Below are positions 45,997-55,215 of a DNA stretch of 64,000 nt, in pieces. The notes under the pieces were generated by a model. That model saw nothing but the letters and a program-made list of their open reading frames with translations, did no database searches and was not told where the DNA came from. The stretch is from the NCBI RefSeq assembly GCF_040546595.1, contig NZ_JBEPOB010000001.1, forward strand, positions 2,667,001 through 2,731,000, written 5' to 3'. The translations under genes and the position numbers were made by a program. The stretch is from Bosea sp. OAE506. Its GTDB lineage: Bacteria; Pseudomonadota; Alphaproteobacteria; Rhizobiales; Beijerinckiaceae. Each line of letters starts with the position of its first letter. The first letter of the stretch is position 1.

Positions 45997-46692
45997 ATGG
46001 CAGAGAAGCGGGGAGCGGGGCGCGACGGCTATCACCATGGTGACCTGCGCCAGGCGATGATCGACGCCGCCGAGGCCGTGCTCGCCGAGCGGGGCGTCGG
46101 CGGCTTCACGCTGCGCGAATGCGCGCGGCGAGCGGGCGTCTCGGCGGCGGCGCCGGCGCATCATTTCGGCAATCTCGCCGGACTCCTGACGGCGGTCGCG
46201 ACTCTCGGCTTCGACGATCTCTCCGATGCGATGGACGCCGCCGCGGCGCGCGCGAGCGCTACAGGCAGTTGCCGGCTCGCGGCGATCTGCCGGGCGTATC
46301 TTGAGACCGCGCTCGCCCGGCCGGGCCGTTTCCGCGTCGTGTTCGGACGCCGCGAGCTCGACAAGGAAGATCCCGAGATGCAGCGCGCCGGGGCCCGGGC
46401 CTTCGGCATCCTGGTTGCGGAGACCCGCGCCCACCGCGCCGGCTTGGCCGCGCCGCCGCCGGGGCCGCTGCCGTCGGAGACCGCGGCGTCGCCGGATTTC
46501 GCCGAAATCCTGCTGGTCTGGTCGGTGACCCACGGCTTCACGACGTTGCTGATCGACGGCCAGTTCGATTTTCTGGTCGGCGAGGATAGCGGCGAAGCCC
46601 TGCTCGAGCTGTTCTCGCAGCGGCTGATGCGCCTGCTCGGCGAGGCGCTGGTGCCCGACGCGGCTCTCGCAAATCTGCGGCACGATGGTTAG
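45997..46692 (+). CDS. TetR/AcrR family regulator
   Basis: 231 residues. HTH of the TetR type in residues about 16-60 (YHHGDLRQAMIDAAEAVLAERG, FTLRECARRAGVSAAAPAHHFGN), with a C-terminal WHG-like ligand domain (GFTTLLIDGQFDFLVG). It is divergent from the ABA4-like gene with a palindrome in the gap and is followed directly by sixA (stop TAG then ATG), so they likely form one operon. The ABA4-like gene is the likely target. Confidence 0.92.
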   Translation: MAEKRGAGRDGYHHGDLRQAMIDAAEAVLAERGVGGFTLRECARRAGVSAAAPAHHFGNLAGLLTAVATLGFDDLSDAMDAAAARASATGSCRLAAICRAYLETALARPGRFRVVFGRRELDKEDPEMQRAGARAFGILVAETRAHRAGLAAPPPGPLPSETAASPDFAEILLVWSVTHGFTTLLIDGQFDFLVGEDSGEALLELFSQRLMRLLGEALVPDAALANLRHDG

Positions 46693-47229
46693 ATGGCCGC
46701 TATGCGACGCCTGATGCTCCTCCGCCATGCGAAATCGAACTGGCCCGAAGGCGTGGCCGATCGCGAGCGGCCGCTCGCCACGCGGGGGCGCGAGGCCGCG
46801 CCCGTAATGGGGCGCTATCTCGCCGAGGAATTGCTGCTGCCGGACCTCGTGCTGGTTTCGCCGGCGCGCCGGACGCAGGAGACCTGGCAACTCGTCGCGC
46901 CGATGCTGCCGGAGAAGCCGGCGGTGCATCACGAGCCGCGCATTTATGAGGCCAAGACCCAGCGCCTGCTCGAGGTCATCCAGGAAGCCGAGCCGCAGGT
47001 GAAGACCCTGCTCCTGATCGGCCACAACCCCGGCTTCGAGGAACTGGCGACGCTGCTGACTGGCCATGGCGACCGCTATGCGGCGGCCCGCATGAGCCAG
47101 AAATACCCGACCTGCGGTCTCGCCGTGCTCGACTTCGCGGTCGAGGACTGGCGCGATGTCGCGGCGCGGGGCGGGCGGCTCGACCGTTTCGTGACGCCGG
47201 CCTCGCTCGGCGAAGGTCCGGACGAGTGA
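46693..47229 (+). CDS. sixA: SixA-type phosphohistidine phosphatase
   Basis: 178-residue histidine phosphatase superfamily member: catalytic LLRHAKS (R11, H12), the TLLLIGHNPGFEEL second His region, and SPARRTQET. SixA removes phosphate from His in phosphorelays or PTS proteins. Its ATG directly abuts the TetR stop and the YcjX gene follows 13 bases later, so the row TetR-sixA-ycjX-DUF697 may be one unit. Confidence 0.92.
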   Translation: MAAMRRLMLLRHAKSNWPEGVADRERPLATRGREAAPVMGRYLAEELLLPDLVLVSPARRTQETWQLVAPMLPEKPAVHHEPRIYEAKTQRLLEVIQEAEPQVKTLLLIGHNPGFEELATLLTGHGDRYAAARMSQKYPTCGLAVLDFAVEDWRDVAARGGRLDRFVTPASLGEGPDE

Positions 47230-47242
47230 GCCTGTCCCCGTC

Positions 47243-48689
47243 GTGAGCGAGCGCTCTTATCTCGACGAGGCGCGCAACGCGGCGCTGGCCTTCGGCGATT
47301 CCCTTCTCGGCATGGCCAGGCCGCGGCTGCGGCTCGGCGTCACCGGCCTATCCCGCTCGGGCAAGACGGTCTTCACCACGGCGCTGATCCAGAACCTGAT
47401 CGAGGGCGCCGCGCTGCCGGTGCTGAAGGCGGCGGGCGAGGGGCGGATCGCCCGCGTGCGCCTCGTGCCGCAGCCCGACCCGGACATCCGCGCGCTTTCC
47501 CTATGAGGCCCACCGGGCCTCGCTGTCGGGGCCGGAACGGCGCTGGCCGGAGTCGACGCGGCGGATCTCCGAGTTGCGCGTCGAGATCGACTATGAGCGC
47601 GCCGCCGGCTGGTTCAAGGGCCCGGCGACGCTGACGCTCGACATCGTCGACTATCCCGGCGAGTGGCTGCTCGATCTCGCCTTGATCGGGCAGGACTACA
47701 AAACATGGTCGCGCCAGGCGGTGGGCGATGCGCGCAAGGCCCATCGTCGCGAGGCGGCGGCGGCCTGGCTCGCCGATCTCCCGGGGCGCGATCCGGCGGG
47801 CGCGCCCGATGAGATGGCGGCCGAGGCCGCGAGCGATCTGTTCAAGGCCTATCTGGCGCGGCTGCGGGCCGATCCCGAGGCTGTGGCGGTGACGCCGCCG
47901 GGGCGCTTCCTGATGCCGGGCGACCTCGAAGGCTCGCCGGCCCTGACCTTCGCGCCGCTCGATCTCGGCGCCGATACGGAGCCTCAGGCCGGCACGCTCG
48001 CCGGGCTGATGGCGGAGCGGTTCGAGGCCTATAAGCGTGTCGTGGTGGCACCGTTCTTCCGCGACCATTTCGCGAGGCTCGACCGGCAGATCGTACTTGT
48101 TGACGTGCTCGCCGCGCTCGATGCCGGGGCGCCGGCCCTGGCCGACCTCGAGACCGCGCTCGGCCAGGCGCTCGCCGCTTTCCAGGTCGGGCGCAATTCC
48201 TGGCTGTCGAGCCTGTTTGCGCCCCGCATCGAGCGGGTGCTCTTCGCCGCGACCAAGGCCGACCATGTCCACCACAGCAGCCATGACCGGCTGGCGGCGG
48301 TGATGAGCCATCTCGTCGGCCGCGCCGCGGCGCGCGCCCAGGGCGCAGGCGCGCGGGTCGATTCGATGGCGCTGGCTGCCGTGCGGGCGACGCGCGAGGT
48401 CCGCATCCGGCAGGGCCGCGAGGAATTGCCCGCCATTGCCGGCGTGCCGGAGGCGGGCGAGATCGTCGCCGGCGAAGCCTTCGACGGCCTGAGCGAGGCC
48501 GCGATCTTTCCGGGCGAACTGCCGGAGCGGCCCGAGGCCGTGTTCGATCCCGCCGCGAGCTGGCAGATCCGGGCCCCGCGCTTCCGGCCGCCCTTGGTCG
48601 CGCCCGATGCGGGCGGGCGCATGAGGCCGCCGCCGCAGATCCGGCTCGACCGCGCCCTGGAGTTCCTGATCGGAGACCGGCTGGCATGA
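47243..48689 (+). pseudogene. ycjX: YcjX-type GTPase, single frameshift
   Basis: DUF463/YcjX GTP-binding protein with Walker A GLSRSGKT (G35-T42) in the first part from the GTG at 47243. The frame reads to VPQPDPDIR, then shifts: about 47486-47495 (GACATCCGCGCGC) one base too many leads to a stop at 47504. The next frame continues RFPYEAHRASLSG and the rest of the family (TLDIVDYPGEWLLDL) to 48689. Both parts are otherwise well conserved. The gene overlaps the DUF697 gene by 4 bases, as in E. coli ycjX-ycjF. As read, the protein would be cut at about residue 87. Confidence 0.85.
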
Positions 48690-49696
48690 GCAAGGCGCCA
48701 CGCGCGATCCGTCTCGATCCGGCTGGACCGGAGGGAGGCCTCGACCCCGCCGTGGGCCGGGGCGACGTCGCGGTCCTGCCAGAGAGCGAGCCGATCGATG
48801 TCGTCGAGCCGGCTGCCGTGGCGCCTGTGAAGCGGCGCTGGTCCTGGGGCGGGCTCTTCGTCGCCGGGCTGTCGGGCTTCCTGGCGCTCGCCTTCGGTGT
48901 CTGGGCCGAGCAGACCATCGCCTGGCTGATGAGCCAGAGCCCTGTGCTGGGCTACGCCGCTCTCGCCTGCGCCGCCCTGGCCGCGCTGGCGCTCGCGGTC
49001 ATACTGGGGCGCGTGATCCGCGACATCCTGCGCGAGCGCAAGGTCGAGGCGCTCAGGCTGCGGGCGACCGCGGCTCTGGCGGATGGCAGCGTCGACGAGG
49101 CGAAGGCCGTAGCGGCCGAGTTGACGGCGCTCTACGGGACACGCGCGGAGACGACCAAGGGCCGCGCCCAGCTCGCCGACAGCCTGCCGCAGCTCTTTGC
49201 GGCCCGCGACGTGCTGACGGTCGCCGAGCGCAGCCTGATGGTGCCGCTCGACGCGCTGGCGCAGGCGCAGATCGCCCAGGCGGCGCGGCGCGTCTCGCTG
49301 GTGACCGCCGTTAGCCCGCGCGCGCTGATCGACATCGTCTTCGTGCTCGTCGCCTGCGCGCGCCTGCTGCGGACGATCGCCGGCATCTATGCCGGCCGGC
49401 CCGGCACGCTCGGCCTGCTGCGGCTGGCCCGGCAGGTGCTCGGCCATCTCGTCGTCACCGGTGGCATCGCGGCGGGCGACGCCGTGATCCAGCAGGTGGT
49501 GGGGCAGGGCCTGGCGGCGCGGCTCTCGGCGAAGCTGGGCGAGGGCGTGCTGAATGGGCTGCTGACCGCGCGCATCGGGCTGGCGGCGCTGGCGGTGTGC
49601 CGGCCGCTGCCCTTCGTCGAGGCGGCGCCGCCGACCTTGGGCGACGTTGCGGGCGATCTCGGCTCCTGGGGCGGCAGCAAGGATTCCGGCGCCTAA
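48686..49696 (+). CDS. ycjF: DUF697/YcjF-like membrane protein
   Basis: 336 residues, TIGR01620/DUF697 family. A variable acidic N-terminus (about 40 residues), two predicted helices (about 53-75, 86-110), then a long helical region with RLAASARRVSLVTAVSPRALIDIVFVLVACARLLRTIA-like hydrophobic pair (SPRALIDIVFVLVACA). Its ATG overlaps the YcjX stop (ATGA), so YcjX and YcjF are translationally coupled. E. coli YcjF is a stress-linked membrane protein of uncertain role. Confidence 0.88.
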   Translation: MSKAPRAIRLDPAGPEGGLDPAVGRGDVAVLPESEPIDVVEPAAVAPVKRRWSWGGLFVAGLSGFLALAFGVWAEQTIAWLMSQSPVLGYAALACAALAALALAVILGRVIRDILRERKVEALRLRATAALADGSVDEAKAVAAELTALYGTRAETTKGRAQLADSLPQLFAARDVLTVAERSLMVPLDALAQAQIAQAARRVSLVTAVSPRALIDIVFVLVACARLLRTIAGIYAGRPGTLGLLRLARQVLGHLVVTGGIAAGDAVIQQVVGQGLAARLSAKLGEGVLNGLLTARIGLAALAVCRPLPFVEAAPPTLGDVAGDLGSWGGSKDSGA

Positions 49697-49822
49697 GACC
49701 GGCGGGCCTGTGCGCGGGGTTCCCGGCAAAATCTGCCGGGGACGGCCAAAACGACCCGGCGGAAACCGGTCCGAAACAGTCCGGAAACCATCCAAGTCCC
49801 TGAAATCAAACGCGTCATGCCG

Positions 49823-49838
49823 TGGCACATGGCGTGCA
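49823..49838 (+). promoter_or_regulatory. Sigma-54 (-24/-12) promoter for flgE
   Basis: TGGCAC (49823-49828), five bases, GTGCA (49834-49838): one mismatch from TGGCAC-N5-TTGCA. The flgE ATG at 49898 leaves a leader of roughly 48 bases. Confidence 0.7.
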
Positions 49839-49897
49839 ATGATCGCCTCGACAGTTGAGGGCCGCCCGATGAGGGCGCCGGTCGAGGTGAGGGTTAC

Positions 49898-51301
49898 ATG
49901 GGCGTCTTCAGTGCGTTGACCACAGCGGTTTCGGGGATGCAGGCGCAGTCCTATGCGCTCGAGAACATCTCCGGCAACATCGCCAACTCCAGGACCGCAG
50001 GCTTCAAGCGGGTCGACACGACCTTCTCCGACCTGGTGCCGGATTCGGCCTTGAACCGGCAGATCTCCGGCTCGGTGACGGCCTACAGCCAGGCGACGAA
50101 CTCGATCCAGGGCGACCTGACCGCCACCCGCATCGACACCAACGCGGCGATCAACGGCGACGGCTTCTTCGTTGTCGACCAGCGCCTGAGCGGGCTCGGC
50201 AGCAACACCCAGTTCGCCAACAGCAACCTCTATACGCGCCGCGGCGATTTCGACTTCGACGCCAACGGCTATCTGGTGAACGGTGCGGGCTACTATCTGA
50301 AGGGCCTGAAGATCGACACGGTCACCGGCCAGCTCATCGGCACCCAGCCCGAGGTGCTGCGCATCACCAAGGAGCAGTTCCCGGCCAAGGCGACGACCTC
50401 GATCGAGTATCGCGCGAACATTCCCGCGAAGCCCGGCACCAACAACGCCAATTCCAATCCCACCGTCGCCGGTTCGGAACTGCTGAGCCCGACGGGCTTC
50501 ACCAGCAACCCGCTCTCGACCACGCAGGGCGGCACCGGTGTCGTCATCGGCAGCGAGATCACGAGCTTCCTGAACCAGTCGATCCCCGGCGGCTCGGTCA
50601 CCGTCTACGACTCGCTCGGCAAGGCGACGAGCGTGGAGCTGCGCTGGGCCAAGACGACCAACGCCTCGGCCGGCCCGCCGGCGACCGTCGACACCTGGAA
50701 CCTCTTCGTCGCCGAGAACACGGCTGCCACCGGTGGCGCGACGGCCTATCGCAACACCAACACCAGCGTCACCTTCGGCCCGACCGGGCAGCTTACCGCG
50801 CCGGCGAGCGGCAACATCACCCTGCCGACGATGACCATCGCGGGCACGACGATCACCGGCGTCCAGGTCACCACCGGTGGCAACGGCCTGACCCAGAACG
50901 GCGACGTCAGCGGCCAGATCGACGCCCGCTCGATCCGGCAGGACGGCTACACGGCCGGCACGCTCGACCGCACCTCGGTCTCGGCCGACGGGCAGGTGAT
51001 CGGTACCTTCAGCAACGGCCAGGTGGTCGCGCTGGCGCAGCTCTCCGTCGCCCGCTTCAACGCCGACAACGCGATGAAGCGGCTGGATGGCGGCGCCTTC
51101 GAGGAGACCATCGAATCCGGCCCGCCGATCATCGGTCTGGGCACCTCGCAGCTCATCGGCGGCAATATCGAGCAGTCGAACACCGACATCGCCGACGAAT
51201 TCTCGAAGATGATCGTCACCCAGCAGGCCTATTCGGCCAACACCAAGGTGATCACCACCGCGCAGGAGATGCTGCGCGACGTCTTCAGCATCATCCGCTG
51301 A
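49898..51301 (+). CDS. flgE: Flagellar hook protein
   Basis: 467-residue hook subunit. N-terminal D0 domain TAVSGMQAQSYALENISGNIANSRTAGFKR is the flagellar rod/hook signature and GDGFFVVD follows. The C-terminal D0 helix ends EMLRDVFSIIR with IADEFSKMIVTQQAYSANTKVI. The middle (about 150-380) is the variable outer domain. It is first of flgE-flgK-flgL with a sigma-54 type promoter upstream. Confidence 0.97.
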   Translation: MGVFSALTTAVSGMQAQSYALENISGNIANSRTAGFKRVDTTFSDLVPDSALNRQISGSVTAYSQATNSIQGDLTATRIDTNAAINGDGFFVVDQRLSGLGSNTQFANSNLYTRRGDFDFDANGYLVNGAGYYLKGLKIDTVTGQLIGTQPEVLRITKEQFPAKATTSIEYRANIPAKPGTNNANSNPTVAGSELLSPTGFTSNPLSTTQGGTGVVIGSEITSFLNQSIPGGSVTVYDSLGKATSVELRWAKTTNASAGPPATVDTWNLFVAENTAATGGATAYRNTNTSVTFGPTGQLTAPASGNITLPTMTIAGTTITGVQVTTGGNGLTQNGDVSGQIDARSIRQDGYTAGTLDRTSVSADGQVIGTFSNGQVVALAQLSVARFNADNAMKRLDGGAFEETIESGPPIIGLGTSQLIGGNIEQSNTDIADEFSKMIVTQQAYSANTKVITTAQEMLRDVFSIIR

Positions 51302-51321
51302 CGGTTTTCGGAACGGATGAG

Positions 51322-51343
51322 GCGCGGTCCAGGAGGACCGCGC
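51322..51343 (+). other. Hairpin between flgE and flgK
   Basis: GCGCGGTCC (51322-51330), AGGA, GGACCGCGC (51335-51343), a perfect 9-bp stem without a T run. It lies 21 bases after the flgE stop and just before the flgK ribosome binding site (AGGAG), so it could tune flgK level or mRNA stability. Confidence 0.6.
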
Positions 51344-51362
51344 GGCAAGACAGGAGCCGACG

Positions 51363-53231
51363 ATGGGTCTGAGCACCTCTCTCAACACCGCGATCCTGGG
51401 GCTGAACGCCACCCAGGTCGGCATCGGCGTCGTTTCTCAGAACGTCGCCAATGCCGGCACGGCCGGCTACGTCCGTCGCGTCGTCACGACGTCGGACAGC
51501 CTGAGCGGCCAGACCGTCGGCACCCAGACCACGCAGGTCCAGCGGTTGCTCGACAAGATCGTCCAGCATCAGCTTTGGCAGGAATCGTCGGGCGCCGCCT
51601 ACACCTCGACGCGGGCCGAGATGCTCGCCGGCGTCGACAAGCTCTATGGTGCGCCGGGCAGCTCGACCGCGCTCGACACGATCTACAACGGCTTCACCTC
51701 CTCGCTGCAGGCGTTCCAGAACGACCCGTCGTCCTACAGCCTGCGCACCTCGGTGCTGGACTCGGCGACGCAGCTCGCCAGCCGGCTGAACACCCTGTCC
51801 GAGGGCGTGCAGAGCCTGCGTTCGCAGGCCGAGAGCGGCATCGCGGCCGGCGTCTCCCAGGTCAATGACCTGCTCAACGCGCTGACGACGGTGAATGCGC
51901 GGATCGTCGGCTCGCCGAACGACCCGGCACTCGCCAACCTCAAGGATCAGCGCGACCTGATCCTGTCCGACCTGTCCCAGTACATGGACATCAAGACGTC
52001 CGAGGATGCGCGCGGCTCGACCAGCGTCGTCACCAGCGGCGGCACGCAGATCTTCGACGGTCGCCCTGCGGTGGTGTTCAGCTTCGATGCGCGTTCCGGC
52101 CTCTCGCCCGACGACCAGTGGAGCAGCAATCCGGCCCAGCGCGGTGTCGGCACCATCACCATGTCGAACGCAACGGGCGGCTCGCTCGACGCGATCGCCA
52201 ACCGCACCTTCCGCTCTGGCGAGATCGCCGCGCTGCTCGAGATGCGCGACACGACGCTGGTGCAGGCCCAGGCCCAGCTCGACGAGATCGCCGCGCAGCT
52301 CGCCAGCGCGCTGTCGGACCGCGAGATCGCGGGCACGGCCGTCACCGCCGGCGCCGCCACCGGCTTCGACGTCGATCTCACCGGTCTCCAGGCCGGCAAC
52401 AAGGTGACGCTCGACTATGCGGTGACCCCGGGCGGCGCGACGCAGCGCTTCACCTTCGTGCGCGTCGACTCGGCGGCGTCGCTGCCGCTGCCGGCCTCCG
52501 CCAGCGGCGACGCCAACAACCGCGTCGTCGGCATCGATTTCTCCGGCGGTCCGGCCTCGGTCGCCGCGCAGATGCAGACTGCCCTCGGCGGCGGCTTCAC
52601 CGTCTCCAATACCGGCTCGGTGCTACGCATTGTCGACGACGGCGCGGCCGGCACGCGCGACGTCAAGGCGCTGACCGCCCGCCCGACCGCCACGACGCTG
52701 TCCTTCGTCGGCGGCAGCGCGGAACTGCCCTTCTTCGTGGATGGCGGCGCGAATGGTGCCGCCTTCACCGGTTCCTATGACAACGGTTCGCAGACGCTGG
52801 GCTTTGCGGGGCGCATCACGCTCAACCAGGCGCTGGTGGCGGACCGCTCCAAGCTCGTCGCCTACGAGCCGACCACCGCCCAGGGCGACACGACCCGCCC
52901 GAAGCTGATGCTGGACCGGCTGACGCAGAGCCAGCGCTCGGTCACCAACCGGCTCGGCATCGACGGCTCGACCGCGACCACCAGCGCCACGGTGACGGGC
53001 CTCGTCCAGCGCGTGGTCTCGACCCAGGGTCAGGCGGTCGAGACCGCCAAGCGCCTGGACGAGGGGCAGCAGGTCGCGCTGGCCGCGGTGCAGAGCCGTT
53101 TCCAGGAGACAGCCCAGGTCAATATCGACCAGGAAATGTCGACCCTGATCGAGCTTCAGAACGCCTATGCCGCCAATGCCCGCATCATCTCCACGGTCAA
53201 GGAGATGATGGACGTGCTGATGAGAGTGTGA
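51363..53231 (+). CDS. flgK: Flagellar hook-filament junction protein 1
   Basis: 622-residue FlgK. The N-terminus (LSTSLNTAILGLNATQVGIGVVSQNVANAGTAGYVRR) and the C-terminal helix (INIDQEMSTLIELQNAYAANARIISTVKEMMDVLM) are the D0/D1 parts; the middle holds the variable domains. It follows flgE by 61 bases and precedes flgL by 7 bases. AGGAG lies upstream of the ATG. Confidence 0.96.
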   Translation: MGLSTSLNTAILGLNATQVGIGVVSQNVANAGTAGYVRRVVTTSDSLSGQTVGTQTTQVQRLLDKIVQHQLWQESSGAAYTSTRAEMLAGVDKLYGAPGSSTALDTIYNGFTSSLQAFQNDPSSYSLRTSVLDSATQLASRLNTLSEGVQSLRSQAESGIAAGVSQVNDLLNALTTVNARIVGSPNDPALANLKDQRDLILSDLSQYMDIKTSEDARGSTSVVTSGGTQIFDGRPAVVFSFDARSGLSPDDQWSSNPAQRGVGTITMSNATGGSLDAIANRTFRSGEIAALLEMRDTTLVQAQAQLDEIAAQLASALSDREIAGTAVTAGAATGFDVDLTGLQAGNKVTLDYAVTPGGATQRFTFVRVDSAASLPLPASASGDANNRVVGIDFSGGPASVAAQMQTALGGGFTVSNTGSVLRIVDDGAAGTRDVKALTARPTATTLSFVGGSAELPFFVDGGANGAAFTGSYDNGSQTLGFAGRITLNQALVADRSKLVAYEPTTAQGDTTRPKLMLDRLTQSQRSVTNRLGIDGSTATTSATVTGLVQRVVSTQGQAVETAKRLDEGQQVALAAVQSRFQETAQVNIDQEMSTLIELQNAYAANARIISTVKEMMDVLMRV

Positions 53232-53238
53232 GCGCGCC

Positions 53239-54756
53239 ATGACCATTTCCGCCTATGGCTCCGGAGCCTATCGTGCGGCGACGCCGAACCGCCTCGTCTC
53301 GACCCGCAACGAGCTCAGCGACCTCGAGCGCCAGCTTTCCACCCAGCAGCGCGCGGAGAGCTATGGCGATCTCGGCATGGACCGGCGCGTCAGCCTCGAT
53401 CTCAACGGCAAGGTTTCGACGCTCGACGCCTGGCTCGAAGGCATCACGCGCGGCAACGTCAACCTCAAGATCTCGTCTCAGGCGGTCGAGAACTACGCCA
53501 AGCTGACCAGCGAGACGGTCAACGACACGCGCTCCAACACCTATATCCCGAGCTCGACCGGCCGCTCCGCGCCGCAGGTGCTGGCCGAGGAGAAGTTCAA
53601 GCAGACGCTCGACCTGCTCAACACGCAGGTCAACGGCCGCTACCTCTTCTCGGGCAAGACCTCCGACGTGCAGCCGACGACGACCTATGCCGAGATGATC
53701 GAGGGCGACGGGGCGGGGCGCGCCGGTCTGCGCCAGATGATCGACGAGCGCCGCCTGGCCGATCTCGGTGCCACGGGCCTCGGCCGCCTGACGACGGGCG
53801 GGGCAGGGGCGACCGCCACCATCGCCGATGCGACGCCGGTTCACAGCTACGGCTTCAAGCTCGCCGGCGCCTCCAGTTCTTCCGCGGCGCTGGCTCCGAC
53901 CTTCACCGCCGGGCCGCCGGCCGATCTCTCCGTGACGGTGGCCAGCCTGCCGGCCGTCGGCGACACGCTGCGGGTCAAGCTCGACCTGCCGGACGGGACG
54001 CAGGAGGAGATCGTGCTGACCGCGCGGGCTCCCGGCACCACCGGCTCCGCCGCAGACAGCTTCGAGATCGGCACCGACGTCAACACGACGGCGGCCAATC
54101 TGCGCGCCTCGATCTCGGCTGCGATCGGCAAGGAGGCGGCGACGACGCTCTCGGCCTCCTCGTCGCAGGTCGCGGCGCGCAATTTCTTCGCCGGCAGCAC
54201 CAGCAGCCCGCCGCTGCGCGTGCCGGGGCCGCCCTATGACACGGCCACTGCCGCGCCTGCCGCCGGGACGGCCGCCAATACGGTGATCTGGTACAAGGGC
54301 GACGACGGCAGCGACCCGGCGCGCAGCACGGCGTCCGTCCAGGTCGACAAGGGCCAGATCGTCGGCACCGGCGCGCGCGCCAATGAGGAGGCGTTCCGGA
54401 TCGGGCTGGCGCAGTTCGCAGTCATGGCGGTCGAGACCTTCCCGGCCACCGACGCCAATTCGCAGGCGCGCTACGAGGCGATGACGGCGCGCGTCAGCGA
54501 CCGGCTGGCCTTCGGCAACGGCGCCCAGAAGCCGGCCGAGATCATCACCGAGCTCGGCTCGGCACAGACGGCGCTGGCGCGCGCCAAGGAGCGCCACGAG
54601 AGCACGAAGAACTATCTGACGAACGCGCTCTCGGATGTGGAGACGGTGTCGAAGGAGGAGGTCGCAGTGCAGATCCTGGCGCTGCAGACGCAGCTGCAGG
54701 CGAGCTACGAGACGACCTCGATCCTCTCCAAGCTGACGCTGACCAACTATCTCTGA
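53239..54756 (+). CDS. flgL: Flagellin-like hook-associated protein 3
   Basis: 505 residues. N-terminal ELSDLERQLSTQQRAESYGDLGMDR and the C-terminal flagellin-type helix (ETVSKEEVAVQILALQTQLQASYETTSILSKLTLTNYL) identify it as FlgL. It is longer than the usual 300 to 350 residues because of a middle insert (about 150-390) rich in Ala, Thr and Gly. It ends an flgEKL operon at the 54779 terminator. Confidence 0.92.
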   Translation: MTISAYGSGAYRAATPNRLVSTRNELSDLERQLSTQQRAESYGDLGMDRRVSLDLNGKVSTLDAWLEGITRGNVNLKISSQAVENYAKLTSETVNDTRSNTYIPSSTGRSAPQVLAEEKFKQTLDLLNTQVNGRYLFSGKTSDVQPTTTYAEMIEGDGAGRAGLRQMIDERRLADLGATGLGRLTTGGAGATATIADATPVHSYGFKLAGASSSSAALAPTFTAGPPADLSVTVASLPAVGDTLRVKLDLPDGTQEEIVLTARAPGTTGSAADSFEIGTDVNTTAANLRASISAAIGKEAATTLSASSSQVAARNFFAGSTSSPPLRVPGPPYDTATAAPAAGTAANTVIWYKGDDGSDPARSTASVQVDKGQIVGTGARANEEAFRIGLAQFAVMAVETFPATDANSQARYEAMTARVSDRLAFGNGAQKPAEIITELGSAQTALARAKERHESTKNYLTNALSDVETVSKEEVAVQILALQTQLQASYETTSILSKLTLTNYL

Positions 54757-54778
54757 GCCCGACGGCTCTTCAAACGTG

Positions 54779-54816
54779 AAAAGGGGCGCCACCGGGTTTC
54801 GGTGGCGCCCCTTTTT
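54779..54816. terminator. Bidirectional terminator between flgL and flaF
   Basis: Perfect 16-bp stem AAAAGGGGCGCCACCG (54779-54794) with CGGTGGCGCCCCTTTT (54800-54815), 5-base loop, T or A runs on both sides. It closes flgEKL and the convergent flaF-flbT-fliC operon. Confidence 0.9.
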
Positions 54817-54843
54817 GTATTCCGGAGTGGGCTCGCGGGCGGC

Positions 54844-55215
54844 TCAGCGGCCGCGCAGGCCTGCCGCGATGTCGCGGTTGATGCTGACGAGCACGGGCAG
54901 GCCCTCGCGCGTCGGGTTCGCGGCGACCGTGAAGGTCTGGTTGAAGATGAAGTTCGCGAGGCCGAGGATGTTGGTCTTGATGCCGACCGGCAGGGGATTG
55001 TCCTCGGCGATCACGGCCGAGACCAACAGCGTCCAGAGCTTGCGGTTGTAGTTGAGCGCCTCGTCGAGATCGCGGTCGGCTAGCGACCAGTCGTCGGCGA
55101 TCGCCTGGAGCCGGGAGGCGGCCTTGATCAGCAGGGAGGCTTCGAGTTCGCGGGGGGAAACGACCGCTTGCGTGGCGCGGGAGGCGGAGGCGTAAGCGTT
55201 AAACCCGTGTTGCAT
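54844..55215 (-). CDS. flaF: Flagellar biosynthesis regulator FlaF
   Basis: 123-residue FlaF, a positive regulator needed for flagellin synthesis or export in alphaproteobacteria. SRATQAVVSPRELEASLLIKAASRL and NYNRKLWTLLVSAVIAEDNPLP match the family. Its start overlaps flbT by 17 bases, so the two opposing regulators are co-translated. Third gene of fliC-flbT-flaF. Confidence 0.95.
   Translation of the reverse strand: MQHGFNAYASASRATQAVVSPRELEASLLIKAASRLQAIADDWSLADRDLDEALNYNRKLWTLLVSAVIAEDNPLPVGIKTNILGLANFIFNQTFTVAANPTREGLPVLVSINRDIAAGLRGR

Noticed and set aside
48029..51424. 1131-codon minus-strand open frame across ycjX, ycjF and flgE
   Set aside because: It spans three recognised genes on the other strand and has no recognisable domain; high-GC codon bias explains it.
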